Origin: Allocoprococcus comes
GTDB lineage: Bacteria > Bacillota > Clostridia > Lachnospirales > Lachnospiraceae
Length of the DNA stretch: 64,000 nt
Assembly (NCBI RefSeq): GCF_013300725.1
Contig: NZ_JAAIMM010000001.1
Coordinates: 62,001 to 126,000, forward strand
Direction of reading: 5' to 3'
In this document: in pieces, positions 30,532 to 39,361 of the stretch
Layout: each line of letters starts with the position of its first letter
Numbering within the stretch: position 1 is the stretch's first letter
Position numbers and translations under genes: made by a program
The notes under the pieces: generated by a model
Seen by the model: the letters and a program-made list of their open reading frames with translations, nothing else
The model's database searches: none
Told to the model about the DNA's origin: nothing

Positions 30532-31398
30532 ATGGATTATATGGACAGAGAAGGCCATCGGATAAAAAAGACAACCGGACAGGATAAGCTTTTGAAAGTT
30601 GCTTATACCCATACGGCAACCAGAATTCTGATGCGTCCACTTCTTTTACCGGCAGTATCCAGACTTGGAGGGAAGCTGTTGAATACAAAAGTATCCGCTG
30701 TTTTTGCCGGACTATTTGCCAGAACCCACGGGATCGATCTGAACAAATATGAAAAACAGAAATTTGATTCCTATAATGATTTCTTTACCAGGAAAATAAA
30801 AGCTGAGGAACGCCCGGTTAACAGGGAAGATACCGTACTGATCAGTCCATGTGACGGGAAGGTGAGTGTCTATCCAATTCACGAAAACGGACGATTCTTC
30901 ATTAAACATACACCATATACAACCCACAGCCTGATCCGCGATGCGAAGCTTGCCAGACATTATATGGGAGGCTGGGCGGTAGTGATCCGTCTTACAGTAG
31001 ACGATTACCACAGATACTGCTACGTGGCGGATGGAGAAAAGACCTATCAGAGAAGGATTCCGGGAATTTTTCACACTGTAAATCCGATCGCAAATGATAT
31101 CTGCCAAATCTACAAAATGAACAGCAGAGAATACTGTCTTGTAAAAAATGAAAAACTCGGCACCGTCCTGATGATGGAAGTCGGTGCACTGATGGTCGGA
31201 AAGATCCGGAATTATAAAAAAGAACGCTGCCAGGTAAAACGCGGCGAAGAAAAAGGAAGATTTGAATTCGGAGGTTCAACGGTTGTGCTGCTCCTGGAAC
31301 CGGGAAAAGTGCTGCCAGACAGTGATCTGATCCAGAACACGCTGCAGGGAGCAGAAACCATTGTGAAGATGGGAGAACGGATTGGGGGAGTTATATAA
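30532..31398 (+). CDS. psd: Phosphatidylserine decarboxylase proenzyme
   Basis: This 288-residue enzyme makes phosphatidylethanolamine from phosphatidylserine. The proenzyme cleaves itself in the FGGST motif between Gly248 and Ser249, producing the pyruvoyl group. The conserved SPCDGKVSVYPI, DYHRYCY and GALMVGKI segments are present. It starts 96 bases after pssA with a GACAGGAGG site. The pairing of PAP2, flippase-like, pssA and psd genes defines a phospholipid synthesis operon at the membrane. Confidence 0.93.
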   Translation: MDYMDREGHRIKKTTGQDKLLKVAYTHTATRILMRPLLLPAVSRLGGKLLNTKVSAVFAGLFARTHGIDLNKYEKQKFDSYNDFFTRKIKAEERPVNREDTVLISPCDGKVSVYPIHENGRFFIKHTPYTTHSLIRDAKLARHYMGGWAVVIRLTVDDYHRYCYVADGEKTYQRRIPGIFHTVNPIANDICQIYKMNSREYCLVKNEKLGTVLMMEVGALMVGKIRNYKKERCQVKRGEEKGRFEFGGSTVVLLLEPGKVLPDSDLIQNTLQGAETIVKMGERIGGVI

Positions 31399-31419
31399 GC
31401 TTGCTGGTTCAAAAGGGAC

Positions 31420-31625
31420 GCGCAGCTGAATGTTTCCATCTTGCCGGACAGGCTTGAGGCATTAAGGGACTCTAAAATTTTGAAAAGATGCTAAAAACAG
31501 GGGAAGAAATCCACAAACTCGCTGTCGCTCAGACAGTGTGGATTTCTTCCCCTAACGCATCTTCTCAAAACCTAAGATTCCCTAAAAGTCTCAAATGCCG
31601 TCAAGACGGAAACATTCAGCTGCGC
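31420..31625. repeat. Long imperfect hairpin element 1
   Basis: The outer arms (31420-31437, GCGCAGCTGAATGTTTCC, and 31608-31625) are perfectly complementary over 18 bp. The inner arms (31500-31515, GGGGAAGAAATCCACA, and 31537-31552) pair over 16 bp. The intervening parts pair imperfectly. The loop contains GCTGTCGCTCAGAC. The whole element is about 206 bases with no reading frame of interest, so it is a structured RNA or MITE-like palindrome. Confidence 0.75.
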
Positions 31626-31773
31626 TGTTCATTTCAGAAAAATGTTTAGCTTATTTAGCTGCAGGCTGCTCCGCAGCCGTCCAGCGCTCCTCGGGTTACA
31701 GGCGCACTTTCTCCATTATGTTCTGGAGTCACCGCCCCTCCATCATTCAGGAGTTGTCTGTCTTGAAAAAACA

Positions 31774-31974
31774 GCTCCATATAAAGAATTGGACTGGTAA
31801 CATTTGGAAGAATATTAGAAGCTCTTAGATTACAGAAATTTATGTTATTCTGAAAAATCCATCTGTCTGAGCGAAGCGAGTTATGGATTTTTCAGAATGC
31901 TTTTAATAAATTTCTGTGGCCTTAGAGATTCTTATATTCCGAAACAGTTACCAGTCCAATTCTTTATATGGAGC
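31774..31974. repeat. Long imperfect hairpin element 2
   Basis: Outer arms 31774-31801 and 31947-31974 are perfectly complementary over 28 bp (begins GCTCCATATAAAGAATTGG). An inner stem pairs TCTGAAAAATCCAT with ATGGATTTTTCAGA. The loop GTCTGAGCGAAGCGAG shares its GTCTGAGCG-type sequence with the loop of element 1 in inverted form. It ends 17 bases before the stop of the HAD gene on the minus strand. Confidence 0.8.
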
Positions 31975-31990
31975 GTCCCCCCATTTCAAC

Positions 31991-32773
31991 CTACAACAAC
32001 CCCTGCATCACCGGCAAAGGCGAGTCCACAACGTAATCCGCCGCCTTCTTGGCGAGAGGATGGCCGGTTGCCATGACATACGCTGTTCCCGCAGCCTTCA
32101 GCATCTCGATATCATTTTGCTGATCTCCGAAGCAGATGCATTCTTCTTTTTTTATCCCGAATTTTTTCATGAGTACTTTTAGTGCACTTCCTTTGTTTGC
32201 GTTTGGTGCGATGAAGTCGATCCAGTGATCGGCAGAGGTTACGACACTGATTTCATTTCCGATGCGCTCCTGGAAGAATGGTGCCAGATTTTGGGTACCG
32301 TTAAAATCACAGATAGCAGCTTTGATGATCGGTTCTTTGACTGCATAGAGATCCGGCACGTAGGTAACAATGTTATGCATATCATTTTCCATATAATCAA
32401 TGAAACGTTCATCGGTTGAGTCGCTGTAATAAGTATCTTTTACAGAAAGGATACAGTGTCCGGTGTGATAGATCTTCCGGTATTCCATCAGTACGTCCAG
32501 AATGTGGCGGATCGTCTCGGATGGAATCAGGCCGGTGGCAAGGACTTCTTCTTTATAAATGCAAAGGGAACCATTTTCTGCGATATAGGGAATATCGAAG
32601 CCCAGAGGGGAAAACAGTCTGCGGATATTGGCATACTGACGTCCGCTGGCAGCTGTGAAGAGGATTCCTTTGTCGTGAAGAGCTTTTATGGTATCGTATA
32701 TATCTTCCGGAACAGTCTGCTGATAATCGTGGAGCAGAGTGCCGTCCAGATCGCTTGCAATTAATTTGATCAT
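31991..32773 (-). CDS. Cof-type HAD-IIB phosphatase
   Basis: This 260-residue HAD hydrolase has motif I ASDLDGTLLHD at the N-terminus, a C2 cap with IAENGSLCIYKEE, and motif IV CFGDQQNDIEMLKAAGTAYVMATGHP. It is a paralog in type of the enzyme at 23967 but clearly diverged. The substrate is unknown. The start has GGAGG upstream on the minus strand. Its 3' end abuts long hairpin element 2, which may act as its terminator. It is divergent from the GntR-GH5 remnant. Confidence 0.87.
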   Translation of the reverse strand: MIKLIASDLDGTLLHDYQQTVPEDIYDTIKALHDKGILFTAASGRQYANIRRLFSPLGFDIPYIAENGSLCIYKEEVLATGLIPSETIRHILDVLMEYRKIYHTGHCILSVKDTYYSDSTDERFIDYMENDMHNIVTYVPDLYAVKEPIIKAAICDFNGTQNLAPFFQERIGNEISVVTSADHWIDFIAPNANKGSALKVLMKKFGIKKEECICFGDQQNDIEMLKAAGTAYVMATGHPLAKKAADYVVDSPLPVMQGLL

Positions 32774-32812
32774 AATAACCTCCAGTAGTAAATTTGAATG
32801 TACTTAATAAAA

Positions 32813-32850
32813 ATGATGTGAGTGTCAAAAAACAAATTATGCCACTCACT
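32813..32850. repeat. Degenerate palindrome related to 42714-42754
   Basis: ATGATGTGAGTGTCAAAA at 32813-32830 matches 17 of 18 bases of the arm at 42714-42731. Its own partner arm is partial (GTGAGTG with CACTCAC at 32843-32849). Confidence 0.6.
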
Positions 32851-32967
32851 GTTGTAAAACTACATCGACAGTATAGCAAAAATGCCAGAGACTGGCAATG
32901 CAGAGTTGAAATGGGAAAAATTGCATGATAAAATTTTAGAAAAACAAGAGGTTTCGGAGATGTGCAG

Positions 32968-33841
32968 ATGCAAAAGGGTGAAAATGGAATGAAACAGACG
33001 CTGGGACAGCAGACAGAAGACCGATTGATGAAATATATTCTGGATAAACCGGTAAAAATCGGCGAGAAGATCCCGAATGAATACGAACTGACGGAATTGT
33101 TTGGAGTTGGACGAAGTACGGTAAGAGAGGCAGTAAAAGGTCTGGTCACAAGAGGTGTTCTGGAAGTGCGCAGAGGAGACGGGACTTATGTCATCAGTAC
33201 CAGTTATATGGAAAATGATGTGCTGGGCTTTGGAAATGTGGAGGATCGTTACAGGCTGGCACTGGATCTGTTTGATGTACGTCTGATGATTGAACCGGAA
33301 ATTGTAACCTGGGCATGCAGAAAAGCGACATTTGACAACGGAGGAATCTGCGGCGTATGTAAATGGTCAAAGCATCCGGAAGAGGTTGAATTTGTCCTGT
33401 CTGTACTGGAGCGTCTGGCAGAGCGTTACGGGGAAAGAAAAGGCTTATGGGGAATTGAAGTGATCAATGAACCGGTGACAGAAAATATGTGGGAAACCAT
33501 GAAGGTACCGGAGAGATAACCATCAGTATCTGATGGTTGCAGAGGCAAATGGCTGCGAGCAGACAATGGAAGGATATCTGAATTATATCAGAGAACATTT
33601 TCAGAAAGATATTCAGGAAATGGAAGAATATTTCCCGGTGATCTGCGGAGAATGGTGCCTGTTCAATTCTCTGGCTTGTGGATGGGATACCAAAGGAGGA
33701 CAGTCCGTATTGAATGGTCTGGACGGGGAAGTGGAAAGTTCCGTAAGTGATGAAGAAAAGAAAAAAATCTATCAGGCAGTGGCAGAAGCGCAGCTTGCGG
33801 CATGGAATACAGGAAGCCAGAAATGTTCTGACCGATTTTAA
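32968..33841 (+). pseudogene. Chimeric remnant: GntR/FadR regulator joined to a broken GH5 glucanase
   Basis: Residues 1 to about 121 are a FadR-type GntR regulator (KIPNEYELTELFGVGRSTVRE, RRGDGTYVI, then LALDLFDVRLMIEPEI). At about base 33330 the sequence changes, in frame, to a GH5 glycosidase (FDNGGICGVCKWSKHPEEVE, then LWGIEVINEP with the acid/base Glu) and stops near 33519. A second GH5 piece follows in another frame at about 33521-33841, holding the nucleophile segment FPVICGEWCLFNS, and ends abruptly after AAWNTGS. At least three deletions or frame changes are needed. Starts at 32968 or 32989 are possible. Neither activity is expected to survive, though a DNA-binding fragment could be made. 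Confidence 0.85.
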
Positions 33842-33907
33842 TAGCAAGGTGATAATGGGATGCCAGAGAAAAAGAGAACGGCATCTGGTCATATAGGAGG
33901 AGAAATC

Positions 33908-35557
33908 ATGATTCATAACCCGATTTTCAAAGGATTTAACCCGGACCCGTGCATTTGCAGAAAAGGGGACGATTATTATATAGCAGTATCAACATTTGAA
34001 TGGATGCCGGGGATTCCGGTTTACCATTCCAAGGATATGAAGAACTGGGAACTGTACATACATGTACTGACAGATGACGAAGAAGTCGATCTGAAAAAGC
34101 TTCCGTCAGCAAAGGGAATCTGGGCGCCGTGCCTGACTTATTGCGAGCAGGAGGATCTGTTCTATGTCGTATATGGAGTGATGAATTCCATGAACGCAAG
34201 ATACTTTGATGTGGACAATTATGTGATTACGGCAAAAGACATCCGCGGACCGTGGAGCAAACCGGTCTATCTGCATTCAGCAGGATTTGATGCTTCCATG
34301 TTCCACGATGATGACGGAAGAAAATGGGTAGTATCTCTGGAGTGGGAGACCCGTGAAGGCTATGAGAAGCCGGGAGCAATCTGCATGATCGAATATTCAC
34401 CGGAGAAGCAGGAAGTGATCGGATATCCAAAGCGTATCTGGAACGGTGGAACCGACCGGGGATGTATCGAAGCACCACATCTGACCAAGAGAAATGGTTA
34501 TTATTACATTATGTGCGCAGAAGGTGGAACCGGATACAATCACTGTGTTACCATGGGACGGTCAAAAAATGTATGGGGACCATATGAAGGCGATCCGATG
34601 AACCCAATCGTAACGAGTGTACCGGGCGTATCTTATGAACGTCAGGATCCGGATCATCTGAAACCGAAATATTATAATCCGGACAGCGTTCTTCAGAAAT
34701 CCGGTCATGCAAGCTATGTGGAAACTTCCCTTGGAGAAGTATATCTTGTCCATCTGTGCGCAAGACCATTTGCACCGGAGCTGCGCTGTACACTGGGACG
34801 TGAGACTGCGATCCAGAAAATGAAGTGGACAGAAGACGGATGGCTTCGGATGTATGATGATGACAATCTTGCAAAAGAGTATGTGGAAGAGAGCAGGCTT
34901 CCAGAGTACCCGGTTCCGCAGATTCCTTCTTTTGATGATTTCGATGGAGAAGAGCTTGGCAACTGGTACTATGCGCCGAGAATCATGCCGCAGAGATTTG
35001 CAGATGTGAAGGCTCGTCCAGGCTATGTGAGAATCCGTGGACAGGAATCCAGAACCTCTCTGAACAAAGTAAGTATTCTGGCAAGAAAGCTGACCAGCGT
35101 CTATGCACGGGCGACAACCAAAATGGAATTCAAGCCGGAAACCCATCAGCACAGCGCCGGACTGATCATGTATTATGACAACATGAACTACATCAACCTT
35201 CGTAAATATTACAGCCAGACACTGGGACAGAGTGCACTTTCCATCATCCATCTGGAAAATGGAACCAAGACAGAACTTCTGAATACCCGTATTCCGGTAG
35301 AGGATGTACCGATCTATCTGCGGCTGAATATTGAGGGGAGAAAGTCCTGGTTTGAGTGGAGCTATGACGGAGAGCAGTTTGTGAAAATCGGCGGACCATT
35401 TGATACAACAAAATTCTCGGATGAATACTGCAAATACGGTGAGTTTACAGGAACCTTTGTAGGACTGACCTGTGCGGACAGAGTGCTGCATAAGCATTAT
35501 GCGGATTTTGATTTCTTCGAGTATGTTGCGGATGAGGAGAAAGGGATGCCGAGATAG
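33908..35557 (+). CDS. Glycoside hydrolase family 43 beta-xylosidase/arabinofuranosidase
   Basis: This 549-residue enzyme has a five-bladed propeller: catalytic base Asp in GFNPDPCICRKGDDYY at the N-terminus, the pKa-modulating Asp in GFDASMFHDDDGRKW and the acid Glu in CIEAPHLTKRNGYYY. The C-terminal ~200 residues form the beta-sandwich found in XynB-type xylosidases (GH43 subfamilies 11/12). It has no signal peptide, so it acts on imported xylo- or arabino-oligosaccharides. The ATG at 33908 is chosen because AGGAGG lies just upstream. It directly follows the GntR-GH5 wreck, whose regulator may once have controlled it. A terminator follows. Confidence 0.9.
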   Translation: MIHNPIFKGFNPDPCICRKGDDYYIAVSTFEWMPGIPVYHSKDMKNWELYIHVLTDDEEVDLKKLPSAKGIWAPCLTYCEQEDLFYVVYGVMNSMNARYFDVDNYVITAKDIRGPWSKPVYLHSAGFDASMFHDDDGRKWVVSLEWETREGYEKPGAICMIEYSPEKQEVIGYPKRIWNGGTDRGCIEAPHLTKRNGYYYIMCAEGGTGYNHCVTMGRSKNVWGPYEGDPMNPIVTSVPGVSYERQDPDHLKPKYYNPDSVLQKSGHASYVETSLGEVYLVHLCARPFAPELRCTLGRETAIQKMKWTEDGWLRMYDDDNLAKEYVEESRLPEYPVPQIPSFDDFDGEELGNWYYAPRIMPQRFADVKARPGYVRIRGQESRTSLNKVSILARKLTSVYARATTKMEFKPETHQHSAGLIMYYDNMNYINLRKYYSQTLGQSALSIIHLENGTKTELLNTRIPVEDVPIYLRLNIEGRKSWFEWSYDGEQFVKIGGPFDTTKFSDEYCKYGEFTGTFVGLTCADRVLHKHYADFDFFEYVADEEKGMPR

Positions 35558-35585
35558 AAATGTAAGTGTATCTTTGTGAGATGCT

Positions 35586-35646
35586 AAAAAAGATCCTGAT
35601 AAAATCAAGGCTTGCTTAGGCAGTGGTTTTATACGGGATCTTTTTA
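35586..35646 (+). terminator. Terminator of the GH43 gene
   Basis: AAAAAGATCC...ATAAAATC pairs with G.TTTTAT..GGGATCTTTTT (35586-35606 with 35625-35646), giving an A/T-flanked stem. Confidence 0.75.
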
Positions 35647-35722
35647 ATGAAATGAGATTTTTAATTGACTACATGGTGCAATGGAAAAAATAACCATCCT
35701 GTAAAAACGAGAGGGTTATTGT

Positions 35723-36658
35723 TTATGCGCTTTTCTCAATCTTTTCGATAATGTTTTTGATTACAGAAAGATCTGTTTCCAGTTCATCTGCGATCGTGTC
35801 TGGAGTTTTGTTTTTGGCAAGTTTCTTTTTTACCATTTCAGTAAGTAGTTTTTCTTTTCCAGATTCTACTAATTCATCTAAAGCTGTACACATATTAAAT
35901 TGACCTCCTTCTTTTTCTGATGCTGCATAGTTTATCAGTTCTTGCGAGCCTGTAATTGCTCCGATCACAATTCCTAACTCATTGGTTAAATTTTGTTCTT
36001 TGTAGATACTTGTAATTTTGCCATAATTTTTGCTATAAATCAACCGGCTTACATCAAAGATTGTCCGGACATCTTGATTTTTGAAATTTAGATTTTCGCT
36101 GTTTCTGAACTGTATCAGATTCATCTTATAATCAGGCACAAGACGTTCCATATAGTCAGGCAGTTCCAGCATTTCTTTCAAACTGGTTGCCCCATCCCAT
36201 TCCTTTTCTCCGTAATAAACGCACAGAGTGATTACCGGATGAAGCCGATCCGTCTTTTTGAATCTGGACAGAAATTCATCTTTTGTATTTGTGGTCTTTT
36301 CATCCAGATTCTTTTTTGCAATTTCATTATACTCTTTTAAGTATGAAAGTGCATCCTCTATCATGTGTCTTAGTGGCATTGCATAGTGGATTTTCTGTTG
36401 GTTTTCAATACCCCAGATTACAAAATCCATTCCATAGGCTGTCTTTTTTACGACATCTCTCAGTCGCTGGATTGTTTCTAAATGTCCGTTGAATTTCAGG
36501 ACAGATGAAAGATCTACGTCTGCTTCTTTCAGATCTTCCGGGTGCAGTTTTTGTTCCCCGTTAAACAAAACTGCATTGAACAAATCGGCGAAGTGAGCAT
36601 TGTCTTTCCAGAAATTTTTCAGGACAATATCCGCTTTCGCTGTATTTCTCAGTGACAT
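35723..36658 (-). CDS. Rpn/YhgA-family recombination-promoting nuclease (putative transposase)
   Basis: This 311-residue protein belongs to the PD-(D/E)XK Rpn/YhgA-like group that is abundant in Lachnospiraceae. The N-terminus has the typical KADIVLKNFWKDNAHFADLFNAVLF and EADVDLSSVL segments, with the catalytic-type IWGIENQQKIHYAMPLR (Glu-x-Gln). The C-terminus has a Lys/Glu-rich helical tail. Relatives promote RecA-independent recombination in E. coli and are often labelled transposases. There are no terminal inverted repeats here, so it is not an obvious mobile element. It lies alone near several rearranged regions. Confidence 0.8.
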   Translation of the reverse strand: MSLRNTAKADIVLKNFWKDNAHFADLFNAVLFNGEQKLHPEDLKEADVDLSSVLKFNGHLETIQRLRDVVKKTAYGMDFVIWGIENQQKIHYAMPLRHMIEDALSYLKEYNEIAKKNLDEKTTNTKDEFLSRFKKTDRLHPVITLCVYYGEKEWDGATSLKEMLELPDYMERLVPDYKMNLIQFRNSENLNFKNQDVRTIFDVSRLIYSKNYGKITSIYKEQNLTNELGIVIGAITGSQELINYAASEKEGGQFNMCTALDELVESGKEKLLTEMVKKKLAKNKTPDTIADELETDLSVIKNIIEKIEKSA

Positions 36659-36830
36659 ATCATTTCCTCCTTTGTTTTTTGTGTTTGGTATATAAGTATA
36701 AAATCCGTTGACTTTAAAAGCAATTTCGAAGAATCTCGTTATGCGTGGAATACCTTCGTTCCTACACTAACCGAAATTGTAAATATTACTTTTGTACTTA
36801 GAATGATTTGTGAATTTTCCACAAAATCAA

Positions 36831-37784
36831 TCAGACTTCTTCAGAAAAGCTCACAATCACAGTTGGATATCCGCTTTGTTTTAGTCTTCGTTCCATCATG
36901 GCGGCATCATTCAATACATCGAACTGACCGACCAGAACCCGGTCATACTGGCTGCTGTCATCAATCCGGGCAGGGAAATCCATTTCTGTAAGTTCGTTAA
37001 GAAGCCGTCTGGCGTAAGCTGGATTGCGGAATGCGCCTATCTGTACACTGTAGGTTACAGTCGAAGCGGTAGAACGGTTTTCAGAGTTTGAAGGAGGCTG
37101 AGAATTGGTATTTGGCATGGTGCGCTCGACAGAATCAGAGGTGCCTGGGAATTCTGAGTTGGAATCATCATCAGAAGAATTTTCACGGGAATCACCAGAA
37201 AACTCCGATTCTGTTGAACTGTTTCTTGCCCCCTCCGGTTTCCAGAGTCCCTTTTCTTCTAAGGTATCCAGAATTCCGTCCGCAATCGCCTGCGCAATAT
37301 CATTAAAGTTCTTATCAAAGATTGTATTATCAGAATCCGAATTGATAAAACCGACTTCGACCAGGATCGCCGGCATTTTTGTGCGTCGGAGGACAACCAG
37401 ATTTGGGCGCGCCTTTACTCCGAGATCTTTGAACCCAACTGTTTCCAGCTGTGCATTGATATTTTCCGCCATTTCATATTTGATGCCGGATAGATTGTAG
37501 ATCAGGCTTTCCACGCCCATGTACTGATTGGCAAGCGGGCTGGAATTCCGGTGGATCGATATGAAGAAATCCACACCGGCTTCGTTTGCCTCTGTTGCTT
37601 TCTGGAAAGGTGTCTCATAAATATCCGTTGTCCGTGTGTATTCCACATCAATTTCGCTGTTCTGTAAAATTTCTCCGATCGCAAGCACCAGCTTCAGTAC
37701 ATCATCCTTTTCCTGGCGACCATTATACACAGCTCCCGGATCACGTCCCCCGTGACCGGCATCGAGCATGATAGATACAGGCAT
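36831..37784 (-). CDS. N-acetylmuramoyl-L-alanine amidase with SPOR domain
   Basis: This 317-residue protein has an N-terminal zinc amidase_3 domain (residues ~1-175) with DAGHGGRDPGA, the Glu in NGRQEKDD, ISIHRNSS and the catalytic Glu in LVEVGFINS. A low-complexity Ser/Asn/Asp/Glu linker (about 185-240) joins it to a C-terminal SPOR-like domain (VTYSVQIGAFRNPAYARRLL) that binds denuded glycan strands. This is the CwlC/CwlB-like sporulation or septal amidase layout. No signal peptide is visible; CwlC of Bacillus also lacks one and acts on mother-cell lysis. It is monocistronic. Confidence 0.9.
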   Translation of the reverse strand: MPVSIMLDAGHGGRDPGAVYNGRQEKDDVLKLVLAIGEILQNSEIDVEYTRTTDIYETPFQKATEANEAGVDFFISIHRNSSPLANQYMGVESLIYNLSGIKYEMAENINAQLETVGFKDLGVKARPNLVVLRRTKMPAILVEVGFINSDSDNTIFDKNFNDIAQAIADGILDTLEEKGLWKPEGARNSSTESEFSGDSRENSSDDDSNSEFPGTSDSVERTMPNTNSQPPSNSENRSTASTVTYSVQIGAFRNPAYARRLLNELTEMDFPARIDDSSQYDRVLVGQFDVLNDAAMMERRLKQSGYPTVIVSFSEEV

Positions 37785-37958
37785 AGATATACCTCGATAG
37801 ATAGATTTTATATAATATATGTGAATCTATGAAAAGGGTGAAAAGAAGCAGATTTTACAAACATTTAAACCAATCATGATAGTTCCGTTCCACGATAAAT
37901 AGTACAATAAAACCGTCAAAAGAAACCCACACAAGAACAAACGGAAGGAATGACAGAC

Positions 37959-38075
37959 ATGGCACCATTTATCATCGGAATCATCGGAGGCACAACAATC
38001 ATAGCAGGCGGCACATATCTCTTAGAAAAAATAGCCGAATACCTCGAACAAAATAATCAGACAAAAAGCATCTGA
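37959..38075 (+). CDS. Small predicted membrane protein, 38 residues
   Basis: The reading frame MAPFIIGIIGGTTIIAGG... encodes a hydrophobic N-terminal helix of about 17 residues, then a short amphipathic acidic tail ending QNNQTKSI. GGAAGGA lies nine bases before the ATG at 37959; an in-frame ATG at 37950 directly abuts that site and is less likely. A -10-like TACAAT lies near 37903. I do not recognise the family. It sits in the gap between the amidase (minus strand) and the sigma-like gene, 99 bases before the latter. Confidence 0.5.
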   Translation: MAPFIIGIIGGTTIIAGGTYLLEKIAEYLEQNNQTKSI

Positions 38076-38174
38076 TGAAAAATAAATTGTCAGCCTGAAA
38101 ATATAATGTTATGATTATTCTGTACCGCAAAACTGCGGAATAGTTATTTCTATAATAGTCAGGAGAATCAAAAC

Positions 38175-38864
38175 ATGGCAGAAAGATTAGAATTTCGTGA
38201 AAAACTGGCAGGAATCCTTGCACTTTGCGCGAGCCAGAATAACATAACAGATAAAACTACAGTCGAAGAATATTTTGCAGAAGACAATTTGTCGAAAGAA
38301 CAGATGGAACTGGTATTTGATTACCTTCTTTCTCAAAAAGTGATCGTAAAAGGCTACGTCAAAGCCGGTGGATCCATTAAGAACGCAGAAAAACCAGAGG
38401 ATGTAGTCAGATATACCCAGGAAGAGCAGGATTATTTAAATCTTTACGAACAGGATCTGAAAGGCTTAAGAGAGGGGGATCCGTTAAAAGAACTCCTTCC
38501 GGCAATTCTGTCTATGGCAAAAGAGATGCACAGAACAGATATCTACATCGGAGATCTCGTTCAGGAAGGCAACATGGGACTTATGCTTGCTATGGAAGAG
38601 CATGAAGGCGATATGGAAGCGCTTTTAAGTATGGCAAAAGAAAGCATGCAGGCGCTCTTAGAATCCCAGGAAGAAACCAAAAAACAGGATAACCGTATGG
38701 TGGAAAAAGTGAATGATCTTGACGAACAGATCAAAAAACTTTCTGAAGAAATGGGACGTAAAGTCAGCGTAGACGAATTAGAAGAATTTCTCGACATCAC
38801 AGAAGATGAAATCAGCGACATTCTAAAACTGGCAGGGGAAGAACTTCCACCGGAAGAGAAGTAG
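38175..38864 (+). CDS. Sigma-factor-like protein lacking DNA-recognition regions
   Basis: The 229-residue protein resembles parts of a sigma-70 factor. The N-terminal ~55 residues look like sigma region 1.1 (LSKEQMELVFDYLLSQKVIVKGY). YTQEEQDYLNLYEQDLKGL and YIGDLVQEGNMGLMLAMEEHEGD match regions 1.2 and 2.1-2.2, which bind RNA polymerase. A coiled-coil segment follows, then EEMGRKVSVDELEEFLDITEDEISDIL, like region 3. The aromatic region 2.3/2.4 and region 4 helix-turn-helix are missing. The protein is strongly acidic. It may compete for core polymerase or bind it without DNA. Start at 38175 follows CAGGAGAAT. A terminator follows at 38980. Confidence 0.65.
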   Translation: MAERLEFREKLAGILALCASQNNITDKTTVEEYFAEDNLSKEQMELVFDYLLSQKVIVKGYVKAGGSIKNAEKPEDVVRYTQEEQDYLNLYEQDLKGLREGDPLKELLPAILSMAKEMHRTDIYIGDLVQEGNMGLMLAMEEHEGDMEALLSMAKESMQALLESQEETKKQDNRMVEKVNDLDEQIKKLSEEMGRKVSVDELEEFLDITEDEISDILKLAGEELPPEEK

Positions 38865-38979
38865 AAATATACTGCAGAAAAAAATATTTTACATAAATAC
38901 ATGTAGTTGATATTACACTATCGTCATACTCTAAAAGTACGAAAAGAATAGCTGCAACCAACAAACTTCAACAGTCAAC

Positions 38980-39017
38980 AGAACCCACAGCCCGAAGATG
39001 GCTGTGGGTTCTGTTTC
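38980..39017 (+). terminator. Intrinsic terminator after the sigma-like gene
   Basis: AGAACCCACAGCC (38980-38992) pairs perfectly with GGCTGTGGGTTCT (39000-39012), then GTTTCTC. Confidence 0.75.
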
Positions 39018-39057
39018 TCATAAATCATTCAATTCTGTTTTGTCTTGAAAAACCAGA

Positions 39058-39211
39058 GGGAGAGGCTGCAATAACCTCGTCTGCTGACATTTTGCACTAC
39101 GGAGATGAGACTCAAAAATTGTGGAAGCCATTGCTGACACAATTTTCGCCCTAAGAGGCTCATCGGAGTGGTCAGTGCAACGAAGCAGATGAGGTTATTG
39201 CAGCCTCTCCC
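39058..39211. repeat. Long hairpin element 3
   Basis: Arms GGGAGAGGCTGCAATAACCT... (39059-39086) and their complement at 39184-39211 pair over 28 bp with one mismatch. Inside, TTGCACTACGGAGATGAGACT pairs imperfectly with the segment around 39155-39180, and AAAATTGTG with CACAATTTT. The whole ~154 bases fold as one hairpin. No coding potential. It is the same kind of structure as elements 1 and 2 but with different sequence. Confidence 0.75.
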
Positions 39212-39295
39212 TCGTCCCTTCGCACAATCGAGTAAGCTGACGCCTACTCGATTGGTATACTTTGTACACCATCTCGCTTGACAGCTCGATGATGT

Positions 39296-39361
39296 ACATT
39301 CGCCAAATGCAGATCCTTGTGCAAGCACAAATCTGCACTTGGCTCATCGTATACACAAAAA
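39296..39361 (-). repeat. Dispersed repeat R1, copy 2
   Basis: Read on the minus strand this begins at the T-run of the pckA terminator and matches the copy at 4203-4268. It folds almost perfectly (CCAAGTGCAGATTTGTGC with the complementary GCACAAGGATCTGCATTTGG). The adjacent 39221-39295 holds two more short palindromes (around CAATCGAGTA and GTACACCATCTCG). Confidence 0.7.

Noticed and set aside
31595-32182. Small plus-strand frames in the hairpin region
   Set aside because: They lie in the palindromic repeats and opposite the HAD gene, with no ribosome site or recognisable motif.
35723-36658. Rpn-family gene as part of a transposon
   Set aside because: No terminal inverted repeats or target-site duplication were seen; family members are usually not mobile by themselves.
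36831-37500. Open frames on the plus strand opposite the amidase gene
   Set aside because: They mirror the amidase in the opposite strand, lack ribosome sites and show no family motifs.
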